From Castor canadensis (lineage: Eukaryota; Chordata; Mammalia; Rodentia; Castoridae), in the NCBI RefSeq assembly GCF_047511655.1, contig NC_133397.1, positions 48,374,001-48,438,000 of the forward strand: a DNA stretch of 64,000 bases. Reading direction: 5' to 3'. How positions within the stretch are numbered: the stretch's first letter is position 1; each line of letters begins with the position of its first letter. Under the pieces are notes generated by a model that was given only the letters and a program-made list of their open reading frames with translations, ran no database searches and was not told the origin of the DNA. A program made the position numbers and the translations under genes. Of this stretch, positions 53,713 through 64,000 are shown piece by piece.

Positions 53713-56700
53713 TTACACATAAAAATTTGTGGGAGAAAATGCTAGTCCAGAAGACCTTAGAGCCCCTCCCTTCATTCTTATCTTTCTCCGACAAGAGTCA
53801 TAGTCAACTATGAGAGTGGACTTCATGGGTTTGCAAGGCTGCTTAGAGAAGGAAATGATCTTTTCTATGTTATTTCCCAAAGGCACAACTAGAATCAATG
53901 TATTCAAGGAAGGTAGATTTTACTTCATCGTAAGAAAAGATGTCTGGTCATTAGATGTTTTAATGTGTCAGGAAGTAATGAGCTTCCTACCTCTGGAGAT
54001 ACACACAGTGGATGGGGAATTTGGTGTAAAATACAAATGTGACAGAGTGTTAATAATTTTTTAATCTTGATGGTTGGTGTCCAATGTTCATTGTTCTGTA
54101 CAATTAACTTTTCTCTAAGCTTGATAATGCTGACAATAAATAATTAAAAAATAGATACTGTATCTACCCTAATATAGAGGATTGTGACACATGGTACATG
54201 TATGTGTATCTTCACATAGTTGTGAAGTTAACTTTCATAATTTATCCTCTAACATCTGACAAACTTGCTTGATCAAGGAAAGACCTCATCTTGGGGGGGG
54301 GGGTATTTATTCCTTTCTTCCTCTTTGAGCAGAAAAAAAGTTAAGAAGTCTTTGACTTATTATGCTTTGTAATATATAAGGATTTTTAGGAGAAATGCTC
54401 TTTACCTTTTTAATGTTGGGGCATACGATTATTCAGTGATCAAAATGTTAAGTGTGAGCTACTATAAGATTGTGCCTGAATCTTTCATAATGTGCCATTA
54501 AGCCAAGAGAGATTGGATTCCTTGGTTTTGTTCCAAATTCATACTATAGTTACCATTTTCCCCAAGTTATCCATGAATTATCCCACAAACTTAAATGTAA
54601 TTTTCTGATAAGCCATGTTGATGTAGATTGGGATTTTTCTGCTGTGTTAAAATTCTTTCAGAATTGTAAAGGAGAGTATTCAACTAACTCCTGAGTATTA
54701 GTTGAAGGAGTGCCTAAAGGTGATAGGGGACAAAGGAAAATCCTGTTCAGTAAAACTACTGACTCTGAAGATTTCAAATCTAAAGCTATCCAACAGCTAC
54801 CATTTTATCTTACATTTCCTTGGTGGGTTTGGTAAATTTGGACTGTCTATTCTCTGAGATCTCTTTCAGTTTTAGGAATCTGAAATAATGGTTACTTTGA
54901 ATGAATTCCTGAGTATTGTTTGAAAAAGTGTTCATTCTCTAGCTCTAATCTCTTTTCCCCTCTTTAACTTAAATTGTTGGCTCTTGGGAAATCTGAATAA
55001 CCTGTTCTTGCTTTCTTTGGGCCAGTGTCACTGGTCTCTATTTTTTCTTTCCTCTTTTTTTACTTTTTTAGCAAAGTTCTCCCTTCTTTTAATCTGTAAG
55101 GCCAAAGGACAGTCTAAAATTGGACTCATCCTTTTGGAAATGATTAAATGTCTTTGTTAAGGAGAGTGTGATAAATAGAAAGTTCTCTTCAATGTTTAAA
55201 TGCATTATTGTGTACCTGCAAAGTTACATATTTGTCAGGAATTCAGAGTAGCTTAATGTCTGTTTGGCAATATGAACTGAAAAAAATCTCATGGGCAAAC
55301 ACACCCTGTACATGGTTTCTCTGTTGGCAGAGTACAAAGGCTGATGGATCAGTGCCAATTATTCAGGTAGATGCCAAACTAAGCCAGTCCTAAAGAGAAT
55401 TTCTTGGCATTTCTCCTCTTGAAGGAGATTATATATATATATCCTTTAAAAGGTTACTGTATGCAGTACATCCAATGCAATGTATCATATTCCAAGTTTC
55501 ACTTGGGAAGAAAATGGAAGAATTGGGCAATTCATATTGTTAATTTTAAAAGTAGCCAAGAATGATTTTTCCCTATAAATGTAATAATTTGTTTATGAAA
55601 ACCTTTGAATGAAAAGCTCTGAATGAAAGCCTTTGGCTTCAGGCACATTTGTAGCTTATGTAGATGACTGTGAGGATGCCAGATAGGTGTAAGGAGGTCC
55701 ACTGAGCGAGGCTTCCAGTTACTGATCTCTTTGAATTTTCAGAAGTAGAGGAATCAGGCTATGCTCTCACTGCTAGTTTTTTTTTTTTTAATTCTAAGTT
55801 ATTTTATTTGAGATTGTATCTTTCTGTAGTTGCTTATGCTAGCTTTTATTCTGATCTTGTAATAATAAGAATGAATGCTTATACATAATTTATTATACCA
55901 TGAATTAGAATTTAAGGGAAGACTTGATCTTTTTAAAAAGTTTGGCAACTGCAGAGTAAATTTGTTTTCTTATGTAGCTCACAACATAAACATGACTGAG
56001 ACAAAAAAGTGCATAAGATCATGGGTTTTAGAGTCATGAAATACATCATTTACTTTTTCTAAATTATAATTTATTAATTGGTTTATACAATTTTATTATA
56101 ATTAATTAGAACTAGTTATATTTTTCACTTATAATAATGCTACATGGAAAAATAAGCATGGATTTCATAGTAAAAACAGCAAAAGTCTATTTGTAAGTTT
56201 AAGTTTTATAAAATAATATGGTGAAGAAAATATCTTAGTTTAAGAAAAAGCTGCAGAAGTCAAGCAGGCCTTAGAAATCCACTCAGCTTTTAGTGTATGG
56301 TTTTAGGTCATTTTGAATTTTTCTCCACATTGACTCTAACTCAAGTTTTAAAGGATTTTTACTATTTTAGAGCTTGTACTAAAACTTACTGGAACACTGT
56401 TTTGAAAACAAAATTGAAATTCAGGCTTTGTGGAGGCTATAAAGAAATTCTATATCGTTACCTTACTTGGCATAGTCCTCTAATTACATAAAAAGTTTTA
56501 GTTGCAGTAGTAGTTTAATTGTAAAGGACTATGGAAACTTTATAAAATATTATTTCTTTTCAGTGTTTTGCTTGTTTATAACAATGCTAGAATTTATACA
56601 TCAGATCTAATGGAGAGATCAATTGCTACCTTCAACTAATTGAGGCTATCACATTGTTATAAGCCACTGATATGTGCCTAGGATTATCATAATGAAGAAT

Positions 56701-57050
56701 GCCAGAATTCTTTAGTCAGAACAAACTTAAATAGGGCCCTGGGCTGTAAAAAGTACCCTGAGACACTCCTTCATCTTTAGATTGACTTCAGTTAAAGAGA
56801 GATGGATGGGGGGGCAGCCTCGCCAAGTAAGTTGACTTCCCAGAGATAGTAAAGTTGCTGCCAATTTGAAGGGGAATCTGTGCTGGTAAAGTAGAAGGGT
56901 AGAGGAAGGCTCGTAGAGGCAGACAAGTGGCAAGAGTGAATTGCATTTGGCTGTAGGTAGTTGGGCTGACGTGGAGGTTCATATAAGATGGAACCCAAGG
57001 AAGACAATGTTGTGAGTGGAATCACCTATAGTGTTCCAGCAAGGGTTTAG
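53713..57050. other. Intron, nothing recognised
   Basis: 3.3 kb of unique AT-rich sequence, with a G10 run at 54294-54303 and T11-12 near 55779. No exon. Confidence 0.4.
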
Positions 57051-57054
57051 AGTA

Positions 57055-57460
57055 CTTTTCACCATCTTCAGGCTGAAACTCAAACTTTCTAACATGACGT
57101 ACAAGGCCCTTTGTGATTTGACTCCTTCCTACTCTCACACACTAGAGTCTAAAGCTATACTAAACAATCTGTTGTTTTCTTCTTATGTCTTCTACTTACA
57201 ATCTTAACAAATGTTTCTCATTCTGCCTGGAACATTCTTTCTCCTCCCCCTTCCTCCAATTATCTAAAGTCTAATTCCCACAACTCTGTAAGACTGAGAC
57301 CTGCTGTCAATCTTATCTAGGAAGTCTCTAAAGTTGAACTCAAAACATCACATTGTAATTACTGTCTGCTTCCTCATAGACTGTGAGCTCTTTGAGGGCA
57401 GGTCCCAGAAGTTTTTATCTTTATATACTCAGCACTTTATATACCCCATGGTTTTGTGCT
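57055..57460 (+). repeat. L2 3' end fragment
   Basis: aacatgacgtacaaggccctttgtgatttgactcc, cattctgcctggaacattctttctcc and catagactgtgagctctttgagggcaggtcc are in the exact order of an L2 3' region. Confidence 0.85.
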
Positions 57461-57834
57461 GTTTCCCCAGCTGTAAATAACAAAGCAATGTTAAATCCCT
57501 CTCCAATATTACTCCCAAACTCAATACAAAATAAAAAAGTAAATCCAGACAACTAACACATCATCTCCAGCAGACTGCTGCCCTTGAGAGGAAAAATACA
57601 GGCATGACTATTGTTTATTAAGTGTTTCAGAATGGAAACTCAAAACAGGTCAACAAATGGACAAACCAGGTGTTTTTACCTTTGCAAACTAGCTGTGGGT
57701 TGGTCATATAGATCAAAGATGAAAAAATTAGTCAAGACTTAGTGAAGAAAAAAAGACAGTAAAGTAAGATCTAAATTCAGCTAAAATTCCTTTGAATTAA
57801 GTCATGAATTAAACTATATATTCTTTTTCTCTCT
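57461..57834. other. Intron, nothing recognised
   Basis: Short unique stretch between L2 and the unnamed repeat. Confidence 0.4.
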
Positions 57835-58033
57835 TTTTTATTAGCACATATTAATTGTACACTAGGGTATCATTGTGATATTTCCACATATGCATATAAT
57901 ATACTTTGACTAAATCCACCTCCTCTATTACTCTTATTTCCCCTCTGTTTTTAAAAACAATTTTAACAGGTTTCATTATTTTATTTTCATACACGCATAT
58001 GAAGTACTTTGATCATATCGTACCCCCAACTAT
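57835..58033 (+). repeat. Unnamed interspersed repeat, copy C
   Basis: Best-kept copy: attagcacatattaattgtacac, ccacatatgcatataatatac, tttaacaggtttcattatt, catatgaagtactttgatcatat. The L1 at 58034 is inserted at its right end. Confidence 0.75.
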
Positions 58034-59017
58034 GTATTCTTTTTTATTTTTAATTTTTTATTGTTTATTCATTTATTCATATGCGCATATGTTGTTTGGG
58101 CCATCTCTCCCCCCTGCCCCACCCCCCTCTCTCCTCCCTACCCCCTTCGCTTCCAGGCAGAACTTGTTCTGCCCTTTTCTCCAATTTTGTTGAAGAGAAG
58201 ACATAAGCAATAATAAGAAAGATACAGCGTTTTTGCTAGTTTGAGATAAAGACAGCTATACAGAGAGATTCCTAGCATTGCTTCCATGCTTATGTGTATT
58301 ACAACCCAAATTGGTTCATCTCTACCAGACCTCTTCACTAATTCCCGGTCACCTTCCCATGGTGGCTTCTGTCAGTTTAAGATTACTTTATTCACTCCTC
58401 TACAGTGGGCACATCAAACACTTTCAAGTTTTGGGATTCCTACCTTTTCCTATTCCTCCTGTATGTGTTCTCCCCTTAGCATGTGAACCATGTTCAATAA
58501 TATTACTGCATTTGTTTTAGGTCTAAAGTCTGCATATGAGGAGAACATACAATTTTTGGCCTTCTGAGCCTGGATAACTTTGCTTAAGATGATGTTCTCC
58601 AGTTCCATTCATTTACTTGTGAATGACAAAATTTCATTCTTTTTTGTGGCTGAGTAAAATTCCATTATATATAAATACCACATTTTCTTAATCCATTCAT
58701 TAGTAGTGGGGCATCTTGGCTGTTTCCATAATTTGGCTGTTGTAAATAGTGCTGCAATAAACATGGGTGTGCATGTGCCTTTGTAATAACCTGAGTCACA
58801 TTCCTTTATTTCTAGGAGTGGGATTGCTGGATCATATGGCAGATCTATGTTTAGTTTTTTAAGAAGCCTCCATATTGTTTTCAAGGTGGTTGTACTAGCT
58901 TACATGCCCACCAGCAGTGTATGAGGGTTACTTTTTCCCTGTATTCTAGCCAACATTTGTTGTTGGTGGTGCTTTTGATGATAGTTATTCTAACGGGTGA
59001 GTTGGAATCTTAGTGCT
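58034..59017 (-). mobile_element. 5'-truncated LINE-1 (about 1 kb), same sense as EFEMP1
   Basis: On the minus strand it begins in the ORF2 C-terminal region, has an open piece at 58884-58609 ([20 protein letters not shown]) and a 3' UTR ending in two AATAAA hexamers near 58064-58080. ccaactat occurs at 58026-58033 and 59018-59025, a probable 8-bp target-site duplication. Broken by stops and small deletions. Confidence 0.88.
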
Positions 59018-59117
59018 CCAACTATATTTTCTTATGTCCATAAACTCTTGCTTTATTAGCTTAGCAGTCCAGTCTCACCCCTACTCTCAAACCACAATTT
59101 CCCTTCCTTTACCCTTC

Positions 59118-59450
59118 AGATTCTTATTTTTAAGTGGAAATAATTTTAATTGGAAAATGTATTTACCCTAGATATATCAGATCTACATGAAGATTACTTC
59201 TTATTCATGCTTATTTGCAGAATGGGTGGTAGGAGGGTTAATTTTCAGAATGGGTGGTAGGCGGTGGTTCTGTACCCCTTAGATTCTTATTTTTAAGTGG
59301 AAATAATTTTAATTGGAGGATGCATTTACCCTAGATACATCAGGAGAACTCATTGCTCTTCTTGATCTGTAAGAAGATTACTCTTTATTCATGCATATTT
59401 GCCAAATGGATAGTGATTAATTTTCAGAATGGGTGGTAGGAGGGTGCTGG
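59118..59450 (+). repeat. Imperfect tandem duplication, about 163-bp unit
   Basis: agattcttatttttaagtgg starts both units (59118 region and 59281), each passing through aattttaattgga, ttaccctagata and ending in ttttcagaatgggtggtagg. The second copy has about 18 extra bases after ctagatacatcag and scattered substitutions. Confidence 0.9.
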
Positions 59451-62400
59451 GAGGGAGTGGGCCTATGATAATTGTCTCTTGCCATAATTTCTGATAATTG
59501 CAAAAATCTAATATTCCAGGCATGACTTTGTTTATGTTGAGTTCATTTCATTTTAAAGGGTCACAGTCTTAATATTAAAATAAGAGTAATTGCTGTTAAC
59601 AGTCTATGTGTAGGCACAGTTTATAGTTGGAGAGTTGCTCCATATTCCTCTAGCCAAACATACAGCTAATGAACATTTTATAGTTTAAGGTTTGTAGGCA
59701 TGAGCCAGAAAGGCTGATTGTTCAAAAGATCATTTAAAGACTTAGTTACCTCTTAATTGATTATTTCATGAGGTGTGGGAGATGAAATTGCATCTTATTA
59801 ATTTGTAATTGATTATCTTTACAATAACTATGAATAACTATATTGTTAAAGAATATTATAAACCATTTACCCTACTTGGAGCTGAACTTGTTTAAACAAC
59901 TGCTTGACTCAGGAGAAGCACTTACATGCAAAAATAATAACTATGATTATCAGAAATAGTTTTGAGTTAATTATTATGATCCTGAAAATACCCATTGGTC
60001 TCTTTTATGCCTTTTACAAGCATTGTTACTATATGTACAATACTTGAAAGTAATGCAACTTTTTTCTTGAGAAATTCACTCACTTGTCTATAAATCAGAC
60101 TGACATATGCCTTTTTCCACCCCCCACCCTCCCACTTCAGTTCTTGTAGGATGATTTAACATATTTAACCATATGTCATCCTTTATGACATCCACTGTCT
60201 GTGAATTGGCCACATGGTTGCAACAACCGATCCCTCCACTGACTCCTTCAAGGTTGTTTGGTAACCACCATTTACCATTGACTAAATGGGAATGTAGGGT
60301 CTCAACTACATTTGTTGACTTAGCTCATTACGATAAGTTATTTGTATCATTTAATTTTTAAAAATCTGAATTTATCTTACTTTTTTGGATAGATGAAAAG
60401 CTCTTGGAAGAAAGGCAGTGGCCTAGGCATTTAGTATAGTTTAAACATACTGAATGCATCAATACATGAGTCTACAAATAAAGGACTACAAATTGAGCAA
60501 GCAAACACATGAATGGTATAGCTTTGAGGCTATCCATGGAGAAATATGACCTAAATTTACTCTAACAATTTGGGGTCTGGCAGGGAAAGATGCTGTCCTT
60601 AAAAACCAAGGCTTTCTATATTTAAATTTTCTTTAATGCCTACAAAGAAAAAAAGTAGTGATTCAGCAAAGAATGTGCTGGAAACAGAGGCTCTTTTGGT
60701 CCCATAATCCCTCAGTTGAACCCTTCATGATTGGGAATTTAAGAGCAGCATGAAGTTATGGTGACAATCTAGTGACACCACATTCCCTTCTTTTCTTCCC
60801 TAGGAGAAGATCATGATCTCATTCTTTGGAAAGTAAACTCTCCCCAGTGCATTTGTAGACCACCTCTCTGAAGGATTAAATGCAATGCAAAATGGGGGCA
60901 AGACAGAACAAACTTTACTTAGTGAGCTTGCCTGAGTTCTGGGGGGAAAATCATTGCTGAGTTTTATTTTTTTTTCCTTCTGAACCTTTGAAAAGATCAA
61001 CTCTGGTTTCAGTTTAGTTTTTTTTCAAAAGAAACTTACATGACCACTTCTTCAAATTTGTTCCAGATGGATTTAGTCATAGAATGATTGATTATCCACT
61101 CAGTTGTGAGCTATGTGGTTAAGCTCAGAAACCTACAACAAACTGGTTTGGAGCTGTGTTTCATGGTAAGTGGCAGAAAAGATAATCCTTAGCCTGTCAT
61201 TTTAGAGTTAGTGATGAGGAAAGAGGAGTTTAGGGGCCTACTTATGTCAAGAGAATGTATTAGCAAATGGATGGCTGCATATGAGGAACTCCTATGAGCA
61301 TAATGCTTTTTTACCCCCTGGACTTCATGGTAAAGGAAACCAGATCTGACTGGGAGCACCCCTGAAGGCTGCCTCGCACCTCAGCTCTCACTGCCTGTTT
61401 TATGGACCAGATGAGCCTCCCTGGGATGCTCCAAGCCTGAGGCCCAATTCTGGCCTCTTCCTGACTGTGAGGCCCCTACTTATTCCACCACCCACTCAAA
61501 AGGACCATGGAGGTTTTTATTATTGGCATCAGAGACACCTGGACAAATTTGGAAAAAAAATCTGGGGGAGACTGAACTAAGGGGAAAATGTATTATACTT
61601 CATGCAGAGCTGTGCTATATACTTTACAAGCAATTTAAGAATATTTGTCCATTTCTATCTTCTTTACCAAAAAATACCTTCCTTTGAATTTAATTATTCT
61701 TCTTAATACCTGCATTAACCTCTTCTGTATTCCTTATCTCTGGTCAATTCACAATCTGGCTACTAGACTATTCTGTTGGGAGAGACCAGATGTGGCTGGT
61801 GGCCTTTACTTCATGTCACCAAATGATTTTTTTGGTCCTTTTCAATTTCTTGGTCTCTACCTTCACTGAATTTTCAGCTTTTTGGTTACATTTTTTTCTT
61901 TCTCCCTTTGAGTATTATTTGACTTCATTAGTGCCCTCTTGTTACTCCTTAGGACCACAAGAAAGGTTGTGTTGGATATTGTTGTTTCTGAATTTTTAAC
62001 TCTTCCACAAACTAATTATTGTAACTTTCGGCTATGCTGAGTGCATGTCGCCCAGTAAAGTTTTGAGAGAGAAGAAATGATTTAAACATACATATGGTGA
62101 TTGTAGGAGCAGGCTTTTAAATAGCCTATTGGAAGAAAAATGTGACCAAAACAAAACAGGGATTTCTATTGGAGAACTTGACAGTGTTTTTCCGTGATTC
62201 TCTTAAGAAACACACAATTATCACAATGTCTAGAATGAAAGTTATAAAGTAAGAACAGTGTTTATTAAATTTCTTTTATGTAACAGGCATGTGAGAACAT
62301 GCTAATCTGCAAAACCCAAGGGAATTTTTGTGCTTGCTCATAAAGTTGTCTCATGGTTATTGTTTGTTTGTAGAGTGAAGTACAAGGGGATTATAATAAA

Positions 62401-62740
62401 AAGGAAAGTTTTCAAATAAAAGAAGAATTATTTAGGAGTGGATTTGGGGGAGATTGGTAGCATTTTAGAAGTCTCAGGTCAGCGAAGAAGAAAAGGGTGC
62501 ACTTATTCAAAAGGAGCTGTTAGAAGCAACCAGGTTCTTCTATTGGACAGGACTTTGCCCATACTGCTGACCACACCCATCAGGTTGTGTATCTGAATGA
62601 ATTATCCTGTCTCTGGTACTGTATGGAAGGAGAACATAAATTTTGCTTTTAACTCGTATTTTGATTTTTAGAACCATTTAAAATTCTAGATTTAACTGTA
62701 AAGTTTTGGCTGCAATCAACTCAGGGAGAATTTTAATTGC
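59451..62740. other. Intron, nothing recognised
   Basis: 3.3 kb with no recognised repeat family or exon-like sequence on either strand. Confidence 0.4.
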
Positions 62741-62744
62741 AGGT

Positions 62745-63265
62745 TGCAGTAGGCAGCTTCTAACCTGGCTCCCAAAGATGCCAGTCTCCTACTGTTCACA
62801 CTCTTGAGTATAGCTGGATCTAATCACCTGTCTCTAATGAACAGAATATGACAAAAGTGATGGGCTATCATTCCTTTAGTTGGGTTATCAAAGACTGTGA
62901 CTTCAGTGTAATTAACTCTCTTTCTGGCCCTCTTTGGTCCTTCCCTTACTTACTCTGATGTGGGAAATTGCTTTTTGGGAGATGCTTTATGGAGAAGTGT
63001 TGATAAGGAATTATAGGTAGAAGAATTCATGAGGAACTGAGGCAGGGAGTTCTGCCCACAACAACTAGTGAGTGAGCTAGGAAGTGAATCCTTCCCAGTT
63101 AAGTGTTGAGATGACTGTAGCCTATGAAAGACTCAAAGTCTAAGGACCCAGCCAAGTCACACCTCAAATTGAGACCCAGAGAAGTGTGAGTAATGAATGT
63201 TTATTGTTTTAAGCTGCTAAGTTTTGGGGATACTTTTTTGTGCAGCAATGAATAACTAGTACTTA
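62745..63265 (+). mobile_element. MLT1-like (ERVL-MaLR) LTR remnant
   Basis: Starts with taacctggctcccaaagatgcc and ends with attgttttaagctgctaag, ggggatacttttttgtgcagcaatgaataactagta, the typical 3' end of an MLT1-type LTR. Solo, decayed, without internal genes. Confidence 0.65.
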
Positions 63266-64000
63266 GCCTTTCTTATGGTTCATATATGATGAATAATAAT
63301 GCATGAGCTCAAGCAAGATATGCTGTTTTGGTCATGAGTCTGGTTTGAGTCCAAGACTGAAAAAAATTCCAAAATATCAAATGAACAGACTTACAGATTT
63401 TAAATAGAATGTTCTTTGCTGAAATGCACTCCTGTCCCCAGTGAAGATGAGAAATCTTAACTCGAAAATCAAGAAATCAAAAATCTTAACTCAAAAAAAA
63501 AGTAAAAATAAAGTCACATTTAGTTCCAACACCTTTAAATTTTAAAGGTGTTTATATTAATACATGCAAAATGTATACTTACTATGCATCAAAATTAAAA
63601 TAACTCCTTTACAAGCTATGATTGAAATGGAGTCTTGGGCTGTGCTGTGAACCATAGCAACTACTCCTATCAGTGCTGGTGAGAAGACCACAGTGATCTA
63701 TCTGAGACTCCAGTGATTTGGTCCAGACTTTCAGCAAACAACCAGTACCAGGTGTGAACTGTTTTGTCAATAAAGTTTCAGGTCATTAGAACTGTCTCAT
63801 TGTCTGTTTTTGAGTCATTAATACTATGATAACCACAGAATGAACCTGCATTCTTTTCAGGGCAGATTTTAACTTGCCCTGCTATGTTTTTCTGATAAAA
63901 ATGCCATCCAAGAGGCAAAGAAGAACTGCTGTCAATAGGGGCAGTTTAAGTGGCAGCCAAATATCAGTCAAGAACCATGTCATTACCATGCTTCCACAGG
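63266..64000. other. Intron, nothing recognised
   Basis: Unique sequence to the window edge; no EFEMP1 exon seen. Confidence 0.4.

Noticed and set aside
59118-59450. CRISPR-like repeat array
   Set aside because: Only two long diverged units in a vertebrate intron; no spacers.

Overview
This window is vertebrate, almost certainly rodent, nuclear DNA. It is AT-rich with few genes, and its coding sequence is split into short exons by introns with consensus GT/AG ends. It carries many degenerate LINE-1, SINE, MIR and L2 copies. SINEs that join a tRNA-like head to 7SL (B1-like) units, together with the sequence of the LINE-1 3' ends, point to a castorimorph rodent, most likely a beaver (Castor). 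The species is inferred from memory of repeat families and was not tested.

The only host gene I can support is EFEMP1 (fibulin-3), on the minus strand. Seven coding exons lie between 43439 and 24950. They encode calcium-binding EGF modules 2 to 6 and the whole fibulin-type C-terminal module, equivalent to human residues 173 (split codon) to 493 and the stop. The exons join in frame with no internal stop, and each module length matches the human one. The signal peptide, the atypical first EGF module and its linker are not in the window. They should lie beyond 64000, which makes 43440-64000 (at least 20.5 kb) part of one large upstream intron. A 3' UTR of about 1.06 kb probably ends near 23885.

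Region by region: 1-23.9 kb is intergenic DNA downstream of EFEMP1. It contains L1 3' ends, an old L1 split by a SINE, MIR and L2 fragments, two MaLR-like LTR remnants, an exact 106-bp tandem duplication at 8122-8333, and a SINE split by an L1. 23.9-43.4 kb is the EFEMP1 3' half; its introns hold a 2.2-kb L1 with a target-site duplication (40404-42618), an 87-bp L1 stub with a 15-bp duplication, microsatellites and MIR/L2/SINE copies. 43.4-64 kb is intron with two L1s in the same orientation as the gene (51674-53699 and 58034-59017), an old L1 endonuclease-region fragment, an imperfect tandem duplication (59118-59450) and an MLT1-like LTR.

I found no CRISPR array, operon, intact mobile-element gene or novel multigene system. 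The points most worth a second look are the insertion history, the two tandem duplications, the 85-bp EFEMP1 intron, a three-copy unnamed repeat, and sense-strand L1 polyadenylation signals in the large intron.
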